A stretch of DNA of 64,000 nucleotides from Citrobacter amalonaticus (GCF_002918555.1 NZ_PQMB01000002.1:659169-723168), one strand, 5' to 3'. Shown: positions 1-9,819, counted from the first letter of the stretch. The notes: generated from the sequence alone by a model not told the origin. Program-made: numbers and translations.

Positions 1-1001
1 CCCGGATTGTCACGAACATCCTTGCTGACCAGCGCCGTTGCTTCTTTGTTGGCGTTAGCATAGAACACATGGTCGGAGATATGGGCAATCACATCAGGTC
101 GCAGTAAATAGTTAAGGAACTGCCAGGCTTCCTCTTTATTTTTGGCATCGGCAGGCATCGCAAACACATCAAAGAACGCCATCGCCCCCTCTTTCGGGAT
201 CAAGAAAGAGATATTGACGCCGTTTTTCGCCTCTTTAGCGCGGTTAGCCGCCTGCCAGACATCCCCTGCCCAGCCGATAGCCACGCAGGTATCGCCATTT
301 GCCAGATCGTTGATGTACTGCGAGGAGTGGAAGTAGCGAATATTCGGGCGCAGTTTCAGCAGCAGGTCGGTCGCAGGCCCGGTATAATCATCCGCTTTGG
401 TGCTGTTAGGATCCTTGCCCAGGTAATTCAGCACGGTGGCAAAAACCTCTTCAGGCGCATCGAGGAATGAGACTCCGCAGCTTTTCAGCTTCTCCAGATT
501 TTCCGGTTTCAGCACCAGATCCCAACTGTTAACCGGCGCGTCGGCGCCCAATACCGCCTTTACCTTATCCACGTTGTAACCGATACCGGTGGTTGCCCAC
601 ATATACGGCATCGCAAATTTATTGTCAGGATCGTGCTTCGCCACCAGTTTGAGCAGTTCCGGATCGAGATTTTTCCAGCCCGGCAGTTTGCTCTTATCCA
701 GCGGCTGGAAGACGCCAGCAGCAAGCTGACGCTCCAGGAAACTGGCCGACGGCACCACCAGGTCAAAACCGGTGCTCCCGGCCATCAATTTACCTTCCAG
801 CACTTCGTTGGAGTCAAACACATCATAGATAACTTTTATACCGGTCTCTTTTTCAAAATTCGCCACCGTATCCGGGGCGATATAATCAGACCAGTTATAA
901 ATATGGAGTGTTTTCTGTTCAGCGGCGAGCGTGCCGGCAGAGACGGTCATCAGGGCACCCACAACCAGACCCGATAGCCATTTTTTATTTAAGGCGGTCA
1001 T
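1..1001 (-). CDS. potF: Putrescine-binding periplasmic protein PotF (3' end cut off by window)
   Basis: PotF is the periplasmic receptor of the PotFGHI putrescine ABC importer. Reading leftward from ATG at 1001, the frame stays open to the window edge (about 333 codons of a family length near 370), so the C-terminus is missing only because the window ends. The N-terminus is a typical signal peptide (MTALNKKWLSGLVVGALMTV..., cleaved near ALA-AEQK). The mature part begins with the LHIYNWSDYI strand seen in polyamine-binding proteins. The permease and ATPase genes potGHI would lie beyond the left edge. Identification rests on near-identity over the readable length to E. coli PotF as I remember it. 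Confidence 0.95.
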   Translation of the reverse strand, partial: MTALNKKWLSGLVVGALMTVSAGTLAAEQKTLHIYNWSDYIAPDTVANFEKETGIKVIYDVFDSNEVLEGKLMAGSTGFDLVVPSASFLERQLAAGVFQPLDKSKLPGWKNLDPELLKLVAKHDPDNKFAMPYMWATTGIGYNVDKVKAVLGADAPVNSWDLVLKPENLEKLKSCGVSFLDAPEEVFATVLNYLGKDPNSTKADDYTGPATDLLLKLRPNIRYFHSSQYINDLANGDTCVAIGWAGDVWQAANRAKEAKNGVNISFLIPKEGAMAFFDVFAMPADAKNKEEAWQFLNYLLRPDVIAHISDHVFYANANKEATALVSKDVRDNP

Positions 1002-1319
1002 AATCTCTTTCCTTCTGAACGTTCGTTAACAAACGAACCAAAAAAGTCACATTCTAAGATATGCAGGAAACATGCATATTTTGTCATCTGGCGAAGTCGA
1101 GAAAAAGCTTACGCTCTCCCGGCTGTTATTGCTCGCTGCATCAGCGCATCGCAAGAATAACTTTAGCCAGGGTTTGCGGCTATAGCTCAGATTAAAAAAC
1201 GCCTTTTATCAATTTTTTATGCACGCTTTGTCTATGTGATAAAGCGAAACAGAGGGAAAGGAGGTGAATAATTCTTTAGAGAAAGGTTAAAAGCAGAATA
1301 AAAGCGTGAAATTTGCAGC

Positions 1320-1480
1320 CGCCCTGGTTGCGACTGCGCTATACGCATCATTCTTCAGGTTGCCTGTGCGTTGGCTTTGTTACCCGGCCCATCCCTGGGC
1401 CTTGCCTCTTCGGGACCAGCGCAAACGCTGTTGAAAACGACCGCGTCGTTTTGTCCCGCAACTCAAATGATTCCAGGTAG
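1320..1480. repeat. Degenerate ERIC-like palindromic intergenic repeat
   Basis: The segment contains TTCAGGTTGCCTGTGCGTTGGC near 1353, TTACCCGGCCC near 1379 and an end resembling GCAACTCAAATGATT near 1458. Related end sequences recur at 30190-30280 and 60228-60312. The end motifs (TTCAGG/AGTTGC on one side, GCAACTCGAATTATT on the other) resemble those of enterobacterial palindromic intergenic repeats. The centre differs from canonical ERIC, so the family label is inference. Confidence 0.5.
1434..1452 (-). terminator. Hairpin downstream of ybjN
   Basis: AAAACGAC and GTCGTTTT form an 8-bp stem around a CGC loop and, on the minus strand, the arm ends in a T run. It lies about 40 bp past the ybjN stop codon. 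It is a plausible intrinsic terminator, possibly derived from the surrounding repeat. Confidence 0.45.
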
Positions 1481-1492
1481 AATCAAATGATA

Positions 1493-1969
1493 TCAGTGAA
1501 GAAAATGATCCTCGGTGCTGCTTTTCTGCGCGTCGTCTTCGGCGCTAAAAAGCAGTTGATGCGCCCCGGCTTCCAGGATCACCATAGAAATCTGCTCTTC
1601 GCTCTGGCGAACAAACCATTCGAACTGCTCGTAAGTGATACCCGGCATGACGGATAAAGACTGGCAAACCACCAGCTTTGGTAGATTGTCGTCCTGCATA
1701 TCCAGAAACGCTTTTACGGTGAGAGAGCTGGCATTAATGGCAGACAGATCTGCCGCCAGTGGAAGCAGCGCGGAAGGTCTGACTTCCGCCATTGCAGAAA
1801 AGAGTAACGTATTGTCCACGAGATCTAATTTCGCGTCGTAAATGCCGTCAAAGTTTTGCATGTGCGGTAAATGCAGCGCCTGACAGGTATCGCATTCAAA
1901 AAAACTCATGCCCAGGTCGTCGAGCCATTGACGCAACGTATCCAGAGTGGGAACGACCAGTGATGTCAT
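1493..1969 (-). CDS. ybjN: YbjN family protein
   Basis: This is a 158-residue soluble protein matching E. coli YbjN in length and almost in full sequence. YbjN-type proteins resemble the type III secretion chaperone fold. In E. coli the gene has been linked to motility, stress tolerance and toxin-antitoxin effects, with no defined biochemical activity. The start was placed at MTSLVV (1969) because that gives the family length; an in-frame ATG at 2008 would add 13 residues with no known counterpart. It is the last gene of the leftward group ybjC-nfsA-rimK-ybjN and is followed by a hairpin in the repeat region. Confidence 0.9.
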   Translation of the reverse strand: MTSLVVPTLDTLRQWLDDLGMSFFECDTCQALHLPHMQNFDGIYDAKLDLVDNTLLFSAMAEVRPSALLPLAADLSAINASSLTVKAFLDMQDDNLPKLVVCQSLSVMPGITYEQFEWFVRQSEEQISMVILEAGAHQLLFSAEDDAQKSSTEDHFLH

Positions 1970-2058
1970 AATAATGTGCGACCTCTTACGATGAAAAATT
2001 ACCGACACAGCTTACGCAAAAAGCGCGCTTCATACTACGATCGGCAACGATAATGAGA

Positions 2059-2961
2059 TTAACCACCCGTTTTAAGACAAAATTCTGCCGTGGCGTGCCG
2101 TTCGATCCACTGGATCATCCGCCCGGCGATATCCACTCCGGTTGTCTTTTCGATACCCTCCAGACCTGGGGAGGCATTCACCTCCATTACCAGCGGTCCC
2201 CGTTCGGCGCGCAAAATATCCACTCCGGCCACATCCAGCCCCATCGTTTGTGCTGCCTTAATGGCTATCTCACGCTCGCGCGGCGTGATGTGGGCGATAC
2301 AGGCCACGCCGCCACGATGTAAATTCGAGCGAAAGTCGCCCTCTTTCGCCCGACGCTCAATAGCGGCAACCACTTCATCGCCCACGACCAGACAACGGAT
2401 ATCGCGCCCTTTGGCTTCTTTGATGTACTCCTGGATCAGGATATGGGCGTTCAGACCACGAAACGCGTCAACCACGCTCTCAGCCGCCTGCCGCGTCTCC
2501 GCCAGCACCACGCCAATCCCCTGCGTCCCCTCCACCAGCTTCACCACCAGCGGCGCACCGCCCACCATATCAATAAGGTCGCTGGTGTCATCCGGGGAGT
2601 GCGCAATTCCGGTAATGGGCAGATCGATCCCCTGCCGCGCCAGTAACTGCATCGAACGCAGCTTGTCACGCGCGCGGGTAATAGCCACAGACTCATTCAA
2701 TGGATAACTGCCCAGCATCTCGAACTGACGCAGCGTCGCCGTACCGTAAAAGGTGATGGCCGAACCAATACGCGGGATCACCGCATCAAAATGCGGAAGC
2801 TTACGTCCCTTGTAGTGAATCGACGATGCCGCCGGATTGATATTCATATAGCAGGACAGTGGGTCGAGTATTTCGACCAGGTGACCGCGCCGCATCGCCG
2901 CTTCTCGCAGGCGTTTACAGGAATAGAGCGTTCCATCCCGGGACAATATGGCAATTTTCAC
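2059..2961 (-). CDS. rimK: Ribosomal protein S6-L-glutamate ligase RimK
   Basis: RimK is an ATP-grasp ligase that adds glutamate residues to the C-terminus of ribosomal protein S6 and can make poly-alpha-glutamate. The protein is 300 residues, the exact family length. The ATP-grasp core is visible as [13 protein letters not shown] near 140 and the metal- and ATP-binding segment [14 protein letters not shown] near 258-271. Translation starts at GTG (2961). It sits between nfsA and ybjN on the same strand with short gaps, consistent with one transcript. I see no truncation or unusual residue. Confidence 0.96.
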   Translation of the reverse strand: MKIAILSRDGTLYSCKRLREAAMRRGHLVEILDPLSCYMNINPAASSIHYKGRKLPHFDAVIPRIGSAITFYGTATLRQFEMLGSYPLNESVAITRARDKLRSMQLLARQGIDLPITGIAHSPDDTSDLIDMVGGAPLVVKLVEGTQGIGVVLAETRQAAESVVDAFRGLNAHILIQEYIKEAKGRDIRCLVVGDEVVAAIERRAKEGDFRSNLHRGGVACIAHITPREREIAIKAAQTMGLDVAGVDILRAERGPLVMEVNASPGLEGIEKTTGVDIAGRMIQWIERHATAEFCLKTGG

Positions 2962-3014
2962 CCTGCACCTCTCTGACGAACCTGGTCAAAAACCCGCGTA
3001 TCATACACTGAGCT

Positions 3015-3737
3015 TTAGCGCGTCGCCCAACCCTGTTTATGCAAATATTCCAGAATAAAGGGACGATTTTCTTTAATGATGGTGCGACGAATGTGATCGC
3101 TCCAGGTATCACGTCGCGTATTGCTGCCGCGAGTCAGGTAGTACTGCGCCAGCTGCTCGTCATATTGTGCCAGAACGTCCAGATCGAGGGGCTGATACTG
3201 ATTTTCATGCATCACAATCGCCGCCGGCAGACGCGGTTTGAGATCCGGGTTATCTGCGGGCCAGCCCAGGCACAGCCCAAACAGCGGCAGCACATGTTTC
3301 GGTAACTTCAGCAGCCCGGTCACTGATTCGATATTATTACGCAGCCCACCGATAAACACGCCACCCAGCCCAAGGGACTCCGCTGCCGTCAGCGCATTTT
3401 GCGCCATCATTGCGGTATCAACGACCCCAAGCAAAAGCTGTTCCGCCAGCCCCAGCTGAGCTTGCGGACAAATTTGCAGGTGGCGGTTGAAATCAGCACA
3501 GAACACCCAAAACTCGGCGGCTTGTGCAACATGCTTTTGTCCGCCCGTTAACGGCACCAACGCTTCACGAAGCGCCGGATCGGTAATACGAATAATAGAG
3601 GTGCACTGCAAAAAACTGGAGCTAGAGGTGCTCTGCGCGCTTGCCACGATCGCCTCACGCTGCCCATCAGTGATGGGTTCGTCGGTGAAATGGCGAATGG
3701 AACGATGTCCACAAAGTAAATCAATGGTTGGAGTCAT
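3015..3737 (-). CDS. nfsA: Oxygen-insensitive NADPH nitroreductase NfsA
   Basis: NfsA is the major oxygen-insensitive nitroreductase, an FMN enzyme that uses NADPH for two-electron reduction of nitroaromatics and quinones. The 240-residue length matches the family. The N-terminal HRSIRHFTDEPI segment is the usual FMN phosphate-binding region of the nitroreductase fold, and GGLRNNIE together with GLCLGWPAD are conserved family blocks. It overlaps the upstream gene ybjC by 17 bp, implying translational coupling. In E. coli this promoter answers to SoxS and MarA. I did not identify a clear binding box here. Confidence 0.95.
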   Translation of the reverse strand: MTPTIDLLCGHRSIRHFTDEPITDGQREAIVASAQSTSSSSFLQCTSIIRITDPALREALVPLTGGQKHVAQAAEFWVFCADFNRHLQICPQAQLGLAEQLLLGVVDTAMMAQNALTAAESLGLGGVFIGGLRNNIESVTGLLKLPKHVLPLFGLCLGWPADNPDLKPRLPAAIVMHENQYQPLDLDVLAQYDEQLAQYYLTRGSNTRRDTWSDHIRRTIIKENRPFILEYLHKQGWATR

Positions 3738-4008
3738 TATTTTTTTCTCTGTCGGAACGGGAAGAATCTGGCGGGCGATTCATCAGCTGTGGTGCGAGTC
3801 GCTGTGCAACCCGCCACATGACCACCGCCGCCGCAGGAAGCATCAACAATACGCCCAGAAAAACCATTACCACAACGGCCAGCGAAGTGTTCAGCGGCGC
3901 GGGTAACGTAAGGTAATGATTGAGCGACAGGAGTGCCAGTGCCAGCAAAATCATACCGAGTATTTCCAGAACCAACACGCTTTTAGGTAACACACCAATT
4001 GAGCGCAT
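3721..4008 (-). CDS. ybjC: YbjC, small two-helix inner-membrane protein
   Basis: This 95-residue protein has two strongly hydrophobic segments, roughly residues 12-32 and 40-65, followed by a short polar tail rich in Arg, Asp and Ser. It belongs to the YbjC/DUF1418 family, whose function is unknown. Its 3' end overlaps nfsA by 17 bp, so the two are probably translated from the same SoxRS/Mar-responsive message as in E. coli. It is divergent from grxA across about 170 bp. Confidence 0.88.
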   Translation of the reverse strand: MRSIGVLPKSVLVLEILGMILLALALLSLNHYLTLPAPLNTSLAVVVMVFLGVLLMLPAAAVVMWRVAQRLAPQLMNRPPDSSRSDREKNNDSNH

Positions 4009-4071
4009 AAGAAGCCTCCCGGTAAACGGATGCGTATTGTAAGGCGTTCAGCGTCGCCGTGTTTAACAGAT

Positions 4072-4086
4072 ATAGCTTATAGATAT
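4072..4086. promoter_or_regulatory. Possible OxyR half-site upstream of grxA
   Basis: ATAG, seven bases, ATAT matches the OxyR unit ATAG-N7-CTAT at seven of eight defined positions. It lies in the ybjC-grxA divergent region, about 95 bp upstream of grxA. grxA is a known OxyR target in E. coli. A full site would need a second unit, which I did not see clearly. Confidence 0.35.
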
Positions 4087-4179
4087 CAAAGTAAAAGGTG
4101 CAACCTACTGTTCAAAGCCACCAATTAGCGGCATCATAGATGCCATTCGCCGTCAGGCTCTGAGTTCGAGGAGAGAAGA

Positions 4180-4443
4180 ATGTTTACCGTAATTTTTGGT
4201 CGCCCGGGTTGCCCGTACTGTGTTCGTGCGAAAGAACTGGCAGAAAAACTGAGCAACGAGCATGAAGATTTCAACTACCGCTATATCGATATTCATGCTG
4301 AAGGCATCACCAAAGCGGATCTGGAGAAAACGGTAGGTAAGCCGGTAGAAACCGTGCCGCAGATTTTTGTCGACCAGAAACACATTGGCGGCTGCACTGA
4401 TTTTGAAGCGTGGGCAAAAGAGAATATGAACCTGTTTGCATAA
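4180..4443 (+). CDS. grxA: Glutaredoxin 1
   Basis: GrxA is a glutathione-dependent thiol-disulfide oxidoreductase that reduces ribonucleotide reductase, PAPS reductase and OxyR. The 87-residue protein carries the dithiol active site CPYC at residues 11-14, preceded by the usual FGRPG. The TVPQIF cis-proline loop and the GGCTDF glutathione-binding segment follow. A GAGGAG ribosome site precedes the ATG. It is monocistronic, with a strong hairpin immediately after the stop. Confidence 0.97.
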   Translation: MFTVIFGRPGCPYCVRAKELAEKLSNEHEDFNYRYIDIHAEGITKADLEKTVGKPVETVPQIFVDQKHIGGCTDFEAWAKENMNLFA

Positions 4444-4454
4444 GCGCGCTGACG

Positions 4455-4475
4455 ATGCCCTCGTCCTGAGGGCAT
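4455..4475 (+). terminator. grxA terminator, possibly bidirectional with ybjM
   Basis: ATGCCCTC and GAGGGCAT form an 8-bp stem with a 5-nt loop. A T run follows a few bases later (about 4482). It lies between the convergent genes grxA and ybjM. Confidence 0.7.
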
Positions 4476-4852
4476 TAGCGGTTTTTCCTGCGCCGATGAA
4501 TAAACAAGCTACTGATAAACAAGTAAAAAAGCGCACCAAGCGCGCACCAGAACACGGCACTAAACAGCCAGGCAAGTTCTTGCCACAATGAGCTAATTGG
4601 TGTGAAAAAAAACCGCATCAACAACATACAGCATGGTGCTGCGAGCATTGCGCCTAACAGTGGCTTGATGACCTCCCGACGATGGGAAAAGAAACTCGCA
4701 ATAGCGCCCGGCAATGTAAAAAACAACAGCCCCATTTCAGGATGTCCGGAAGCCCGGAACGCTCCTGTCATATTCATGGCAAGAAACAAGCAAACTACTA
4801 TAAAGAGCACGAAGCAGCAGACTGTCCCCGCCCAACCACGTTTATGTTTCAA
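4475..4852 (-). CDS. ybjM: YbjM, small inner-membrane protein (TTG start)
   Basis: This 125-residue protein has four hydrophobic stretches (about residues 9-28, 38-52, 63-80 and 89-112) and a basic C-terminus, HRRRKNR. It matches E. coli YbjM, an inner-membrane protein of unknown function. I chose the TTG at 4852: it follows an AGGAG ribosome site with 5-nt spacing and gives exactly the family length starting KHKRGWAG. An in-frame ATG at 4951 would add 33 residues with no similarity. It is convergent with grxA and divergent from ybjL. Confidence 0.8.
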   Translation of the reverse strand: MKHKRGWAGTVCCFVLFIVVCLFLAMNMTGAFRASGHPEMGLLFFTLPGAIASFFSHRREVIKPLLGAMLAAPCCMLLMRFFFTPISSLWQELAWLFSAVFWCALGALFYLFISSLFIHRRRKNR

Positions 4853-5121
4853 TCGTTTCTCCTGACACTGTCCCCTATCAAACACCACTCGCCAGTGGCA
4901 TCCCGTCAGATAAAGCCGTTCAGCATTCCCTGCTAAAAAATACACCCACACGATTCTTATAGCCGTTGATTCGTAATGAGATTAAACTAGTCAAATATAT
5001 TGTTGCGTTGATTTTATTGGGGTGCTGTATATGACCGGGTCACCCTTAAATTATGGCAAAAACATTATCGTAAATTACTTTTTCTTTCAACAGCTTACTC
5101 GTAAACAAGAAGTTAGTCTCC

Positions 5122-6807
5122 GTGAATATAAACGTCGCCGATTTGTTAAATGGGAATTACATCCTGTTATTATTTGTGGTCCTGGCTCTCGGCCTGTGCC
5201 TGGGTAAATTGCGTCTTGGCTCCATCCAACTGGGTAATTCCATTGGTGTTTTAGTAGTGTCACTATTATTAGGACAGCAACACTTCAGTATTAACACCGA
5301 CGCGCTGAATCTTGGTTTTATGTTGTTTATTTTCTGTGTTGGTGTTGAAGCGGGTCCTAACTTTTTTTCCATTTTTTTTCGCGATGGTAAAAATTATCTA
5401 ATGCTTGCCCTGGTGATGGTGGGTAGTGCCCTGCTGATCGCCTTAGGGCTGGGTAAGCTGTTTGGCTGGGACATCGGCCTGACAGCCGGTATGCTGGCAG
5501 GCTCAATGACATCGACCCCGGTACTGGTTGGTGCAGGCGATACGTTGCGTCACTTCGGGATGGAGAAAGCGGAGCTGTCGGCGGCACTCGATAATCTGAG
5601 CCTGGGTTATGCGCTTACTTATCTCATCGGTTTGGTCAGTCTGATTGTGGGTGCCCGCTATTTACCCAAACTACAGCATCAGGATCTGCAAACCAGCGCC
5701 CAGCAGATCGCCCGTGAGCGCGGACTGGACACCGACGCGAACCGGAAGGTTTATCTGCCAGTGATTCGCGCTTACCGGGTAGGCCCGGAGCTGGTGGCAT
5801 GGACCGATGGTAAAAATCTGCGCGAGCTGGGTATCTATCGTCAGACGGGTTGCTACATTGAACGTATCCGTCGTAACGGTATTCTGGCTAACCCGGACGG
5901 CGACGCGGTGCTGCAGATGGGCGATGAGATTGCGCTTGTGGGTTATCCGGACGCCCATGCTCGTCTCGATCCCAGCTTCCGTAACGGTAAAGAGGTGTTC
6001 GATCGCGATTTGCTCGACATGCGGATCGTGACCGAAGAGATTGTGGTTAAAAATCACAATGCCGTTGGACGTCGCCTCGCACAGCTAAAGCTGACCGACC
6101 ACGGCTGTTTCCTCAACCGCGTGATCCGCAGCCAGATTGAAATGCCGATAGATGACAACGTTGTCCTTAATAAAGGCGACGTCTTGCAGGTGAGCGGCGA
6201 TGCACGGCGTGTGAAAACCATCGCGGATCGCATCGGCTTTATCTCTATTCACAGCCAGGTAACTGACCTGCTGGCCTTCTGCGCCTTCTTTATCATCGGT
6301 CTGATGATCGGGATGATCACCTTCCAGTTCAGCAACTTCAGTTTTGGCATTGGTAACGCTGCCGGGCTGTTGTTCGCCGGGATCATGCTCGGATTCCTGC
6401 GAGCTAACCATCCAACGTTTGGCTACATCCCACAAGGGGCGCTGAATATGGTGAAGGAATTTGGTCTGATGGTGTTTATGGCAGGCGTTGGTCTGAGCGC
6501 GGGTAGCGGCATTAGCAACGGGCTTGGCGCGCTGGGTGGACAGATGCTGATTGCCGGGCTGATCGTTAGCCTGGTGCCGGTTATTATCTGCTTTCTGTTT
6601 GGCGCCTGGGTATTGCGAATGAACCGTGCGCTGCTGTTTGGCGCCATAATGGGCGCGCGTACCTGCGCACCAGCAATGGAAATCATCAGCGATACCGCCC
6701 GCAGCAACATCCCGGCTCTTGGCTACGCGGGCACCTATGCGATAGCCAACGTGCTGCTCACGCTGGCGGGGACTCTGATCATCATCATCTGGCCTGGCTT
6801 AGGATAA
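5122..6807 (+). CDS. ybjL: YbjL, putative transporter of the aspartate:alanine exchanger family
   Basis: This is a 561-residue integral membrane protein with about ten helices in two blocks (residues about 10-175 and 385-560). They flank a cytosolic centre carrying two RCK_C (TrkA-C) domains (about 205-290 and 295-375). This is the layout of the AAEx/YidE-YbjL family. The family GAGDT and GART motifs appear in the two membrane halves. Translation starts at GTG with weak upstream spacing. The substrate in E. coli is uncertain; glutamate or another dicarboxylate efflux has been suggested. It is transcribed alone, with rybB just downstream on the same strand. Confidence 0.9.
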   Translation: MNINVADLLNGNYILLLFVVLALGLCLGKLRLGSIQLGNSIGVLVVSLLLGQQHFSINTDALNLGFMLFIFCVGVEAGPNFFSIFFRDGKNYLMLALVMVGSALLIALGLGKLFGWDIGLTAGMLAGSMTSTPVLVGAGDTLRHFGMEKAELSAALDNLSLGYALTYLIGLVSLIVGARYLPKLQHQDLQTSAQQIARERGLDTDANRKVYLPVIRAYRVGPELVAWTDGKNLRELGIYRQTGCYIERIRRNGILANPDGDAVLQMGDEIALVGYPDAHARLDPSFRNGKEVFDRDLLDMRIVTEEIVVKNHNAVGRRLAQLKLTDHGCFLNRVIRSQIEMPIDDNVVLNKGDVLQVSGDARRVKTIADRIGFISIHSQVTDLLAFCAFFIIGLMIGMITFQFSNFSFGIGNAAGLLFAGIMLGFLRANHPTFGYIPQGALNMVKEFGLMVFMAGVGLSAGSGISNGLGALGGQMLIAGLIVSLVPVIICFLFGAWVLRMNRALLFGAIMGARTCAPAMEIISDTARSNIPALGYAGTYAIANVLLTLAGTLIIIIWPGLG

Positions 6808-6850
6808 AACTGAAGTTTGCCCTTAAGTGAAAAATTTTTGCAAACGCGCA

Positions 6851-6877
6851 GAACTTTTCTTCAAGGCGTCAGTCATA
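6851..6877 (+). promoter_or_regulatory. Sigma-E type promoter of rybB
   Basis: GAACTT at 6851-6856 and TCATA at 6873-6877, with 16 bases between, resemble the sigma-E -35 (GGAACTT) and -10 elements. The RybB 5' end follows seven bases later. rybB is a core sigma-E target in E. coli and Salmonella. Confidence 0.7.
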
Positions 6878-6883
6878 ACTAGT

Positions 6884-6962
6884 GCCACTGCTTTTCTTTG
6901 ATGTCCCCAATTTGTGGAGCCCATCAACCCCGCCGTTTTGGTTCAAGGTTGATGGGTTTTTT
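6884..6962 (+). ncRNA. rybB: Small RNA RybB
   Basis: RybB is an Hfq-dependent, sigma-E-induced small RNA that represses many outer-membrane protein mRNAs. The 79-nt segment starts with the conserved seed GCCACTGCTTTTCTTTGATG and contains the GTCCCC...GTGGAG middle. It ends in the terminator stem CCCATCAACC/GGTTGATGGG followed by a T run. Only a few loop bases differ from the E. coli sequence as I remember it. Its position between ybjL and rcdA is the same as in E. coli. Confidence 0.96.
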
Positions 6963-7052
6963 GTTGCCTGAAATTCAGCCCCTCTCCTTGCATCACGCAA
7001 TCTATCGCACATACGGCAGGTACAACAATAAGCTTGCTTACAGGGGGGAAAG

Positions 7053-7601
7053 TTATGCGCTCTCCTGTCCGGCGATGCGTTTGACCATTAGCAGAATAGC
7101 GTCACGCGCCAGCGGCGTTCTGTCCGTAACGAAATGCAGCGTCATCCCTTCAATAAAGGCATCCAGCGCCCGGGCAGTGGCCGGTTCAAACCACTGTTCC
7201 AGCGTCTGCTGGCTGCGCTGCATCCAGTTTTGCATCACTATTTTCAGCGCCGGTTTTCGGCTGGCGAAAGCGTACAGCTGATACATCAGTTCCATATTGT
7301 CTGGCGTTGTCACCTGCGAGCTATAAATCATTTCGGTAATGGCATGGCAGGCGCTCTGCGCATCCATAACGTCAGTAAAAAATGACTGATACTGCTGTGA
7401 CATGGTTTCGGTAAACTGACTGAATGCCGCCATCAGCAGCTCATCAATCCCCGAAAAATAGTAGGTTAACGATCCAAGCGGAACCTGGGCGATCGTTGCA
7501 ATTTTGCGGTGCGTGACGGCATGGATCCCATGCGTCATCACCGCCTCCAGCGTAGCCTGAACAATCTTATCTCGCCGCTGTGGATCATTAGCACGTCGCA
7601 C
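7053..7601 (-). CDS. rcdA: TetR-family regulator RcdA
   Basis: RcdA is a TetR-type transcription factor that in E. coli activates csgD and other biofilm and stress genes. The 182-residue protein has an N-terminal helix-turn-helix (about residues 12-55; [23 protein letters not shown]) and an all-helical ligand domain. The start is GTG at 7601 ([10 protein letters not shown]), matching the family and following AGGAATCACC. It is divergent from ybjJ across 87 bp, so it may act on that shared region. Confidence 0.88.
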   Translation of the reverse strand: MRRANDPQRRDKIVQATLEAVMTHGIHAVTHRKIATIAQVPLGSLTYYFSGIDELLMAAFSQFTETMSQQYQSFFTDVMDAQSACHAITEMIYSSQVTTPDNMELMYQLYAFASRKPALKIVMQNWMQRSQQTLEQWFEPATARALDAFIEGMTLHFVTDRTPLARDAILLMVKRIAGQESA

Positions 7602-7688
7602 GGTGATTCCTCTTATGACGGGTATATGTACAAATGTACACAACCTTGCTAGTGTTGTCCCTCTGTTTTCTTTTTCTGACGTAAACCC

Positions 7689-8897
7689 ATGACTGCCACT
7701 TCATCACGCAAAGCCTTACAACGTCGTACCTGGGCGCTTTTCATGTTCTTCTTTTTGCCCGGATTGTTAATGGCCTCGTGGGCAACCCGAACGCCAGCCA
7801 TTCGAGACATTCTCTCCGTCTCCACGGCAGAGATGGGGGCGGTGCTGTTCGGTCTCTCCATCGGTTCAATGAGTGGTATTCTTTGTTCGGCCTGGCTGGT
7901 GAAACGATTTGGCACCCGCAGCGTCATCCGAACCACGATGTCATGTGCGCTGGTAGGCATGATGCTACTCAGCGTCGCATTGTGGTTCTCCTCTCCGCTG
8001 CTTTTTGCCCTGGGTCTCGGCGTATTTGGCGCCAGCTTTGGCTCCGCTGAAGTAGCAATTAACGTCGAAGGCGCGGCCGTCGAACGCGAAATGAATAAAA
8101 CCGTGTTGCCCATGATGCACGGGTTCTACAGCTTAGGCACGCTGGCCGGTGCGGGCGTTGGGATGGCATTGACCGCTTTTGGCGTTCCGGCCATGGTGCA
8201 TATTCTTCTGGCGGCGTTGGTCGGGATTGCCCCTATTTTCATTGCCATCCGCGAAATCCCTGGCGGTACCGGAAAAAACGCCGCTGACGGTACGCAAAGC
8301 AGTGAGAAAGGCATTCCCTTCTATCGTGATATTCAGCTGCTGCTGATTGGCGTGGTGGTTCTGGCAATGGCGTTTGCTGAAGGCTCGGCGAACGACTGGC
8401 TGCCGCTGCTGATGGTGGACGGCCACGGTTTTAACCCTACCTCCGGCTCACTGATTTACGCTGGTTTTACGCTGGGAATGACCGTCGGACGCTTTACCGG
8501 CGGTTGGTTCATTGACCGTTACAGCCGGGTCGCCGTAGTGCGTGCCAGCGCGCTGATGGGAGCACTTGGCATCAGCCTGATCATTTTCGTCGACAGTGCC
8601 TGGATCGCCGGCGTTTCGGTTGTACTTTGGGGGCTGGGCGCATCGCTCGGCTTCCCGCTGACCATCTCTGCCGCCAGCGATACGGGTCCCGACGCGCCGA
8701 CGCGCGTCAGCGTGGTGGCGACCACCGGCTATCTTGCTTTTCTCGTTGGACCGCCGCTGCTGGGCTATCTCGGCGAGCACTACGGGTTACGTAGCGCAAT
8801 GTTAGTGGTACTGGCGCTGGTGCTGGTCGCGGCAATCGTCGCGCGAGCCGTCGCCAAACCGGATTCGAAAACTCAAACTGCGATGGAGCATAGCTGA
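7689..8897 (+). CDS. ybjJ: YbjJ, major facilitator superfamily transporter
   Basis: This is a 402-residue, 12-helix MFS protein. The loop 2-3 signature appears in the form [21 protein letters not shown] (about residues 57-77) and its repeat in the second half is [17 protein letters not shown]. It belongs to the YbjJ branch of sugar-type MFS carriers and its substrate is not established. Its stop TGA overlaps the ATG of ybjI, so the two are translationally coupled. That fits a transporter working with a sugar-phosphate phosphatase. Confidence 0.87.
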   Translation: MTATSSRKALQRRTWALFMFFFLPGLLMASWATRTPAIRDILSVSTAEMGAVLFGLSIGSMSGILCSAWLVKRFGTRSVIRTTMSCALVGMMLLSVALWFSSPLLFALGLGVFGASFGSAEVAINVEGAAVEREMNKTVLPMMHGFYSLGTLAGAGVGMALTAFGVPAMVHILLAALVGIAPIFIAIREIPGGTGKNAADGTQSSEKGIPFYRDIQLLLIGVVVLAMAFAEGSANDWLPLLMVDGHGFNPTSGSLIYAGFTLGMTVGRFTGGWFIDRYSRVAVVRASALMGALGISLIIFVDSAWIAGVSVVLWGLGASLGFPLTISAASDTGPDAPTRVSVVATTGYLAFLVGPPLLGYLGEHYGLRSAMLVVLALVLVAAIVARAVAKPDSKTQTAMEHS

Positions 8898-9712
8898 TGG
8901 GTATCAAGTTAATTGCTGTCGATATGGATGGCACCTTTCTGAGCGATCAAAAAACCTATAACCGCGAGCGGTTTATGGCCCAGTATCAGCAGATGAAAGC
9001 ACAGGGGATCCGCTTTGTTGTCGCCAGCGGTAACCAGTATTATCAGTTGATCTCCTTCTTTCCGGAGATTGCCCATGAGATCTCATTTGTCGCAGAAAAC
9101 GGCGGCTGGGTGGTGAGCGAAGGTGAAGACGTCTTCAACGGCGATCTGGCGAAAGACGATTTTACCGCCATTGTTAACCATCTGCTGACCCGTACCGATG
9201 TGGAAATCATCGCCTGTGGGAAAAACAGCGCTTATACCCTGAAACAGTACAACGACAAGATGAAAGAGATCGCCGCGATGTACTATCACCGGCTGGAGTT
9301 TGTCGATAACTTCGACAATATCAACGACGTATTTTTCAAATTTGGCCTGAACATCTCCGACAACCGTATTCCTGAAGTCCAGTCGGCGCTGCATGACGCT
9401 ATCGGCGATATTATGGTGCCTGTCCATACGGGCTACGGCAGCATTGATTTGATTATCCCTGGGGTTCACAAGGCAAACGGTTTGCGCCTGTTGCAACAGC
9501 GCTGGGGCATTGACGATGAAGAAGTGGTGGTGTTTGGCGACGGTGGAAATGACATTGAGATGTTACGCCAGGCAGGCTTTAGTTTCGCGATGGAAAATGC
9601 CGGAGAGGCTGTCGTATCGGCAGCAAAATTCCGCGCAGGCTCTAATAACCAGGAGGGGGTGCTGGAAATTATCGACCAGGTGCTGAATAAGCAATCCCCT
9701 TTTGTGCACTAA
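8897..9712 (+). CDS. ybjI: YbjI, HAD-superfamily sugar/FMN phosphatase
   Basis: This 271-residue HAD phosphatase has a type IIB cap. Motif I is DMDGTFL (residues 9-15; nucleophile Asp9 and acid/base Asp11), motif II is VASGN, and motif IV is FGDGGNDIEML near the C-terminus. E. coli YbjI hydrolyses FMN and erythrose 4-phosphate in vitro. It overlaps ybjJ by one base (TGATG). A close paralogue, YbiV, lies at 33848 in this window; the two share the N-terminal block through [18 protein letters not shown]. Confidence 0.9.
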   Translation: MGIKLIAVDMDGTFLSDQKTYNRERFMAQYQQMKAQGIRFVVASGNQYYQLISFFPEIAHEISFVAENGGWVVSEGEDVFNGDLAKDDFTAIVNHLLTRTDVEIIACGKNSAYTLKQYNDKMKEIAAMYYHRLEFVDNFDNINDVFFKFGLNISDNRIPEVQSALHDAIGDIMVPVHTGYGSIDLIIPGVHKANGLRLLQQRWGIDDEEVVVFGDGGNDIEMLRQAGFSFAMENAGEAVVSAAKFRAGSNNQEGVLEIIDQVLNKQSPFVH

Positions 9713-9819
9713 GCCGACAGCACGCCCGGCAACACAATCGAAAGCTGAACTACTCATAATCCGCATCAAATTAACCTACTGGATTATCATCTCCAGTGAA
9801 TATTTCAGGCGGATAGATT

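Larger units (their letters stand above)
1002..1492. other. Long intergenic region between ybjN and potF
   Basis: This 491-bp stretch has no credible gene. It holds the potF promoter and leader at its left end and, around 1320-1480, a degenerate palindromic repeat with a hairpin that could end ybjN transcription. The part at about 1080-1315 shows nothing I recognise. Confidence 0.6.

Noticed and set aside
5022-5207. Short plus-strand frame overlapping the ybjL start, considered as a leader peptide
   Set aside because: No regulatory hairpins or codon runs, and the sequence overlaps conserved ybjL codons in another frame.
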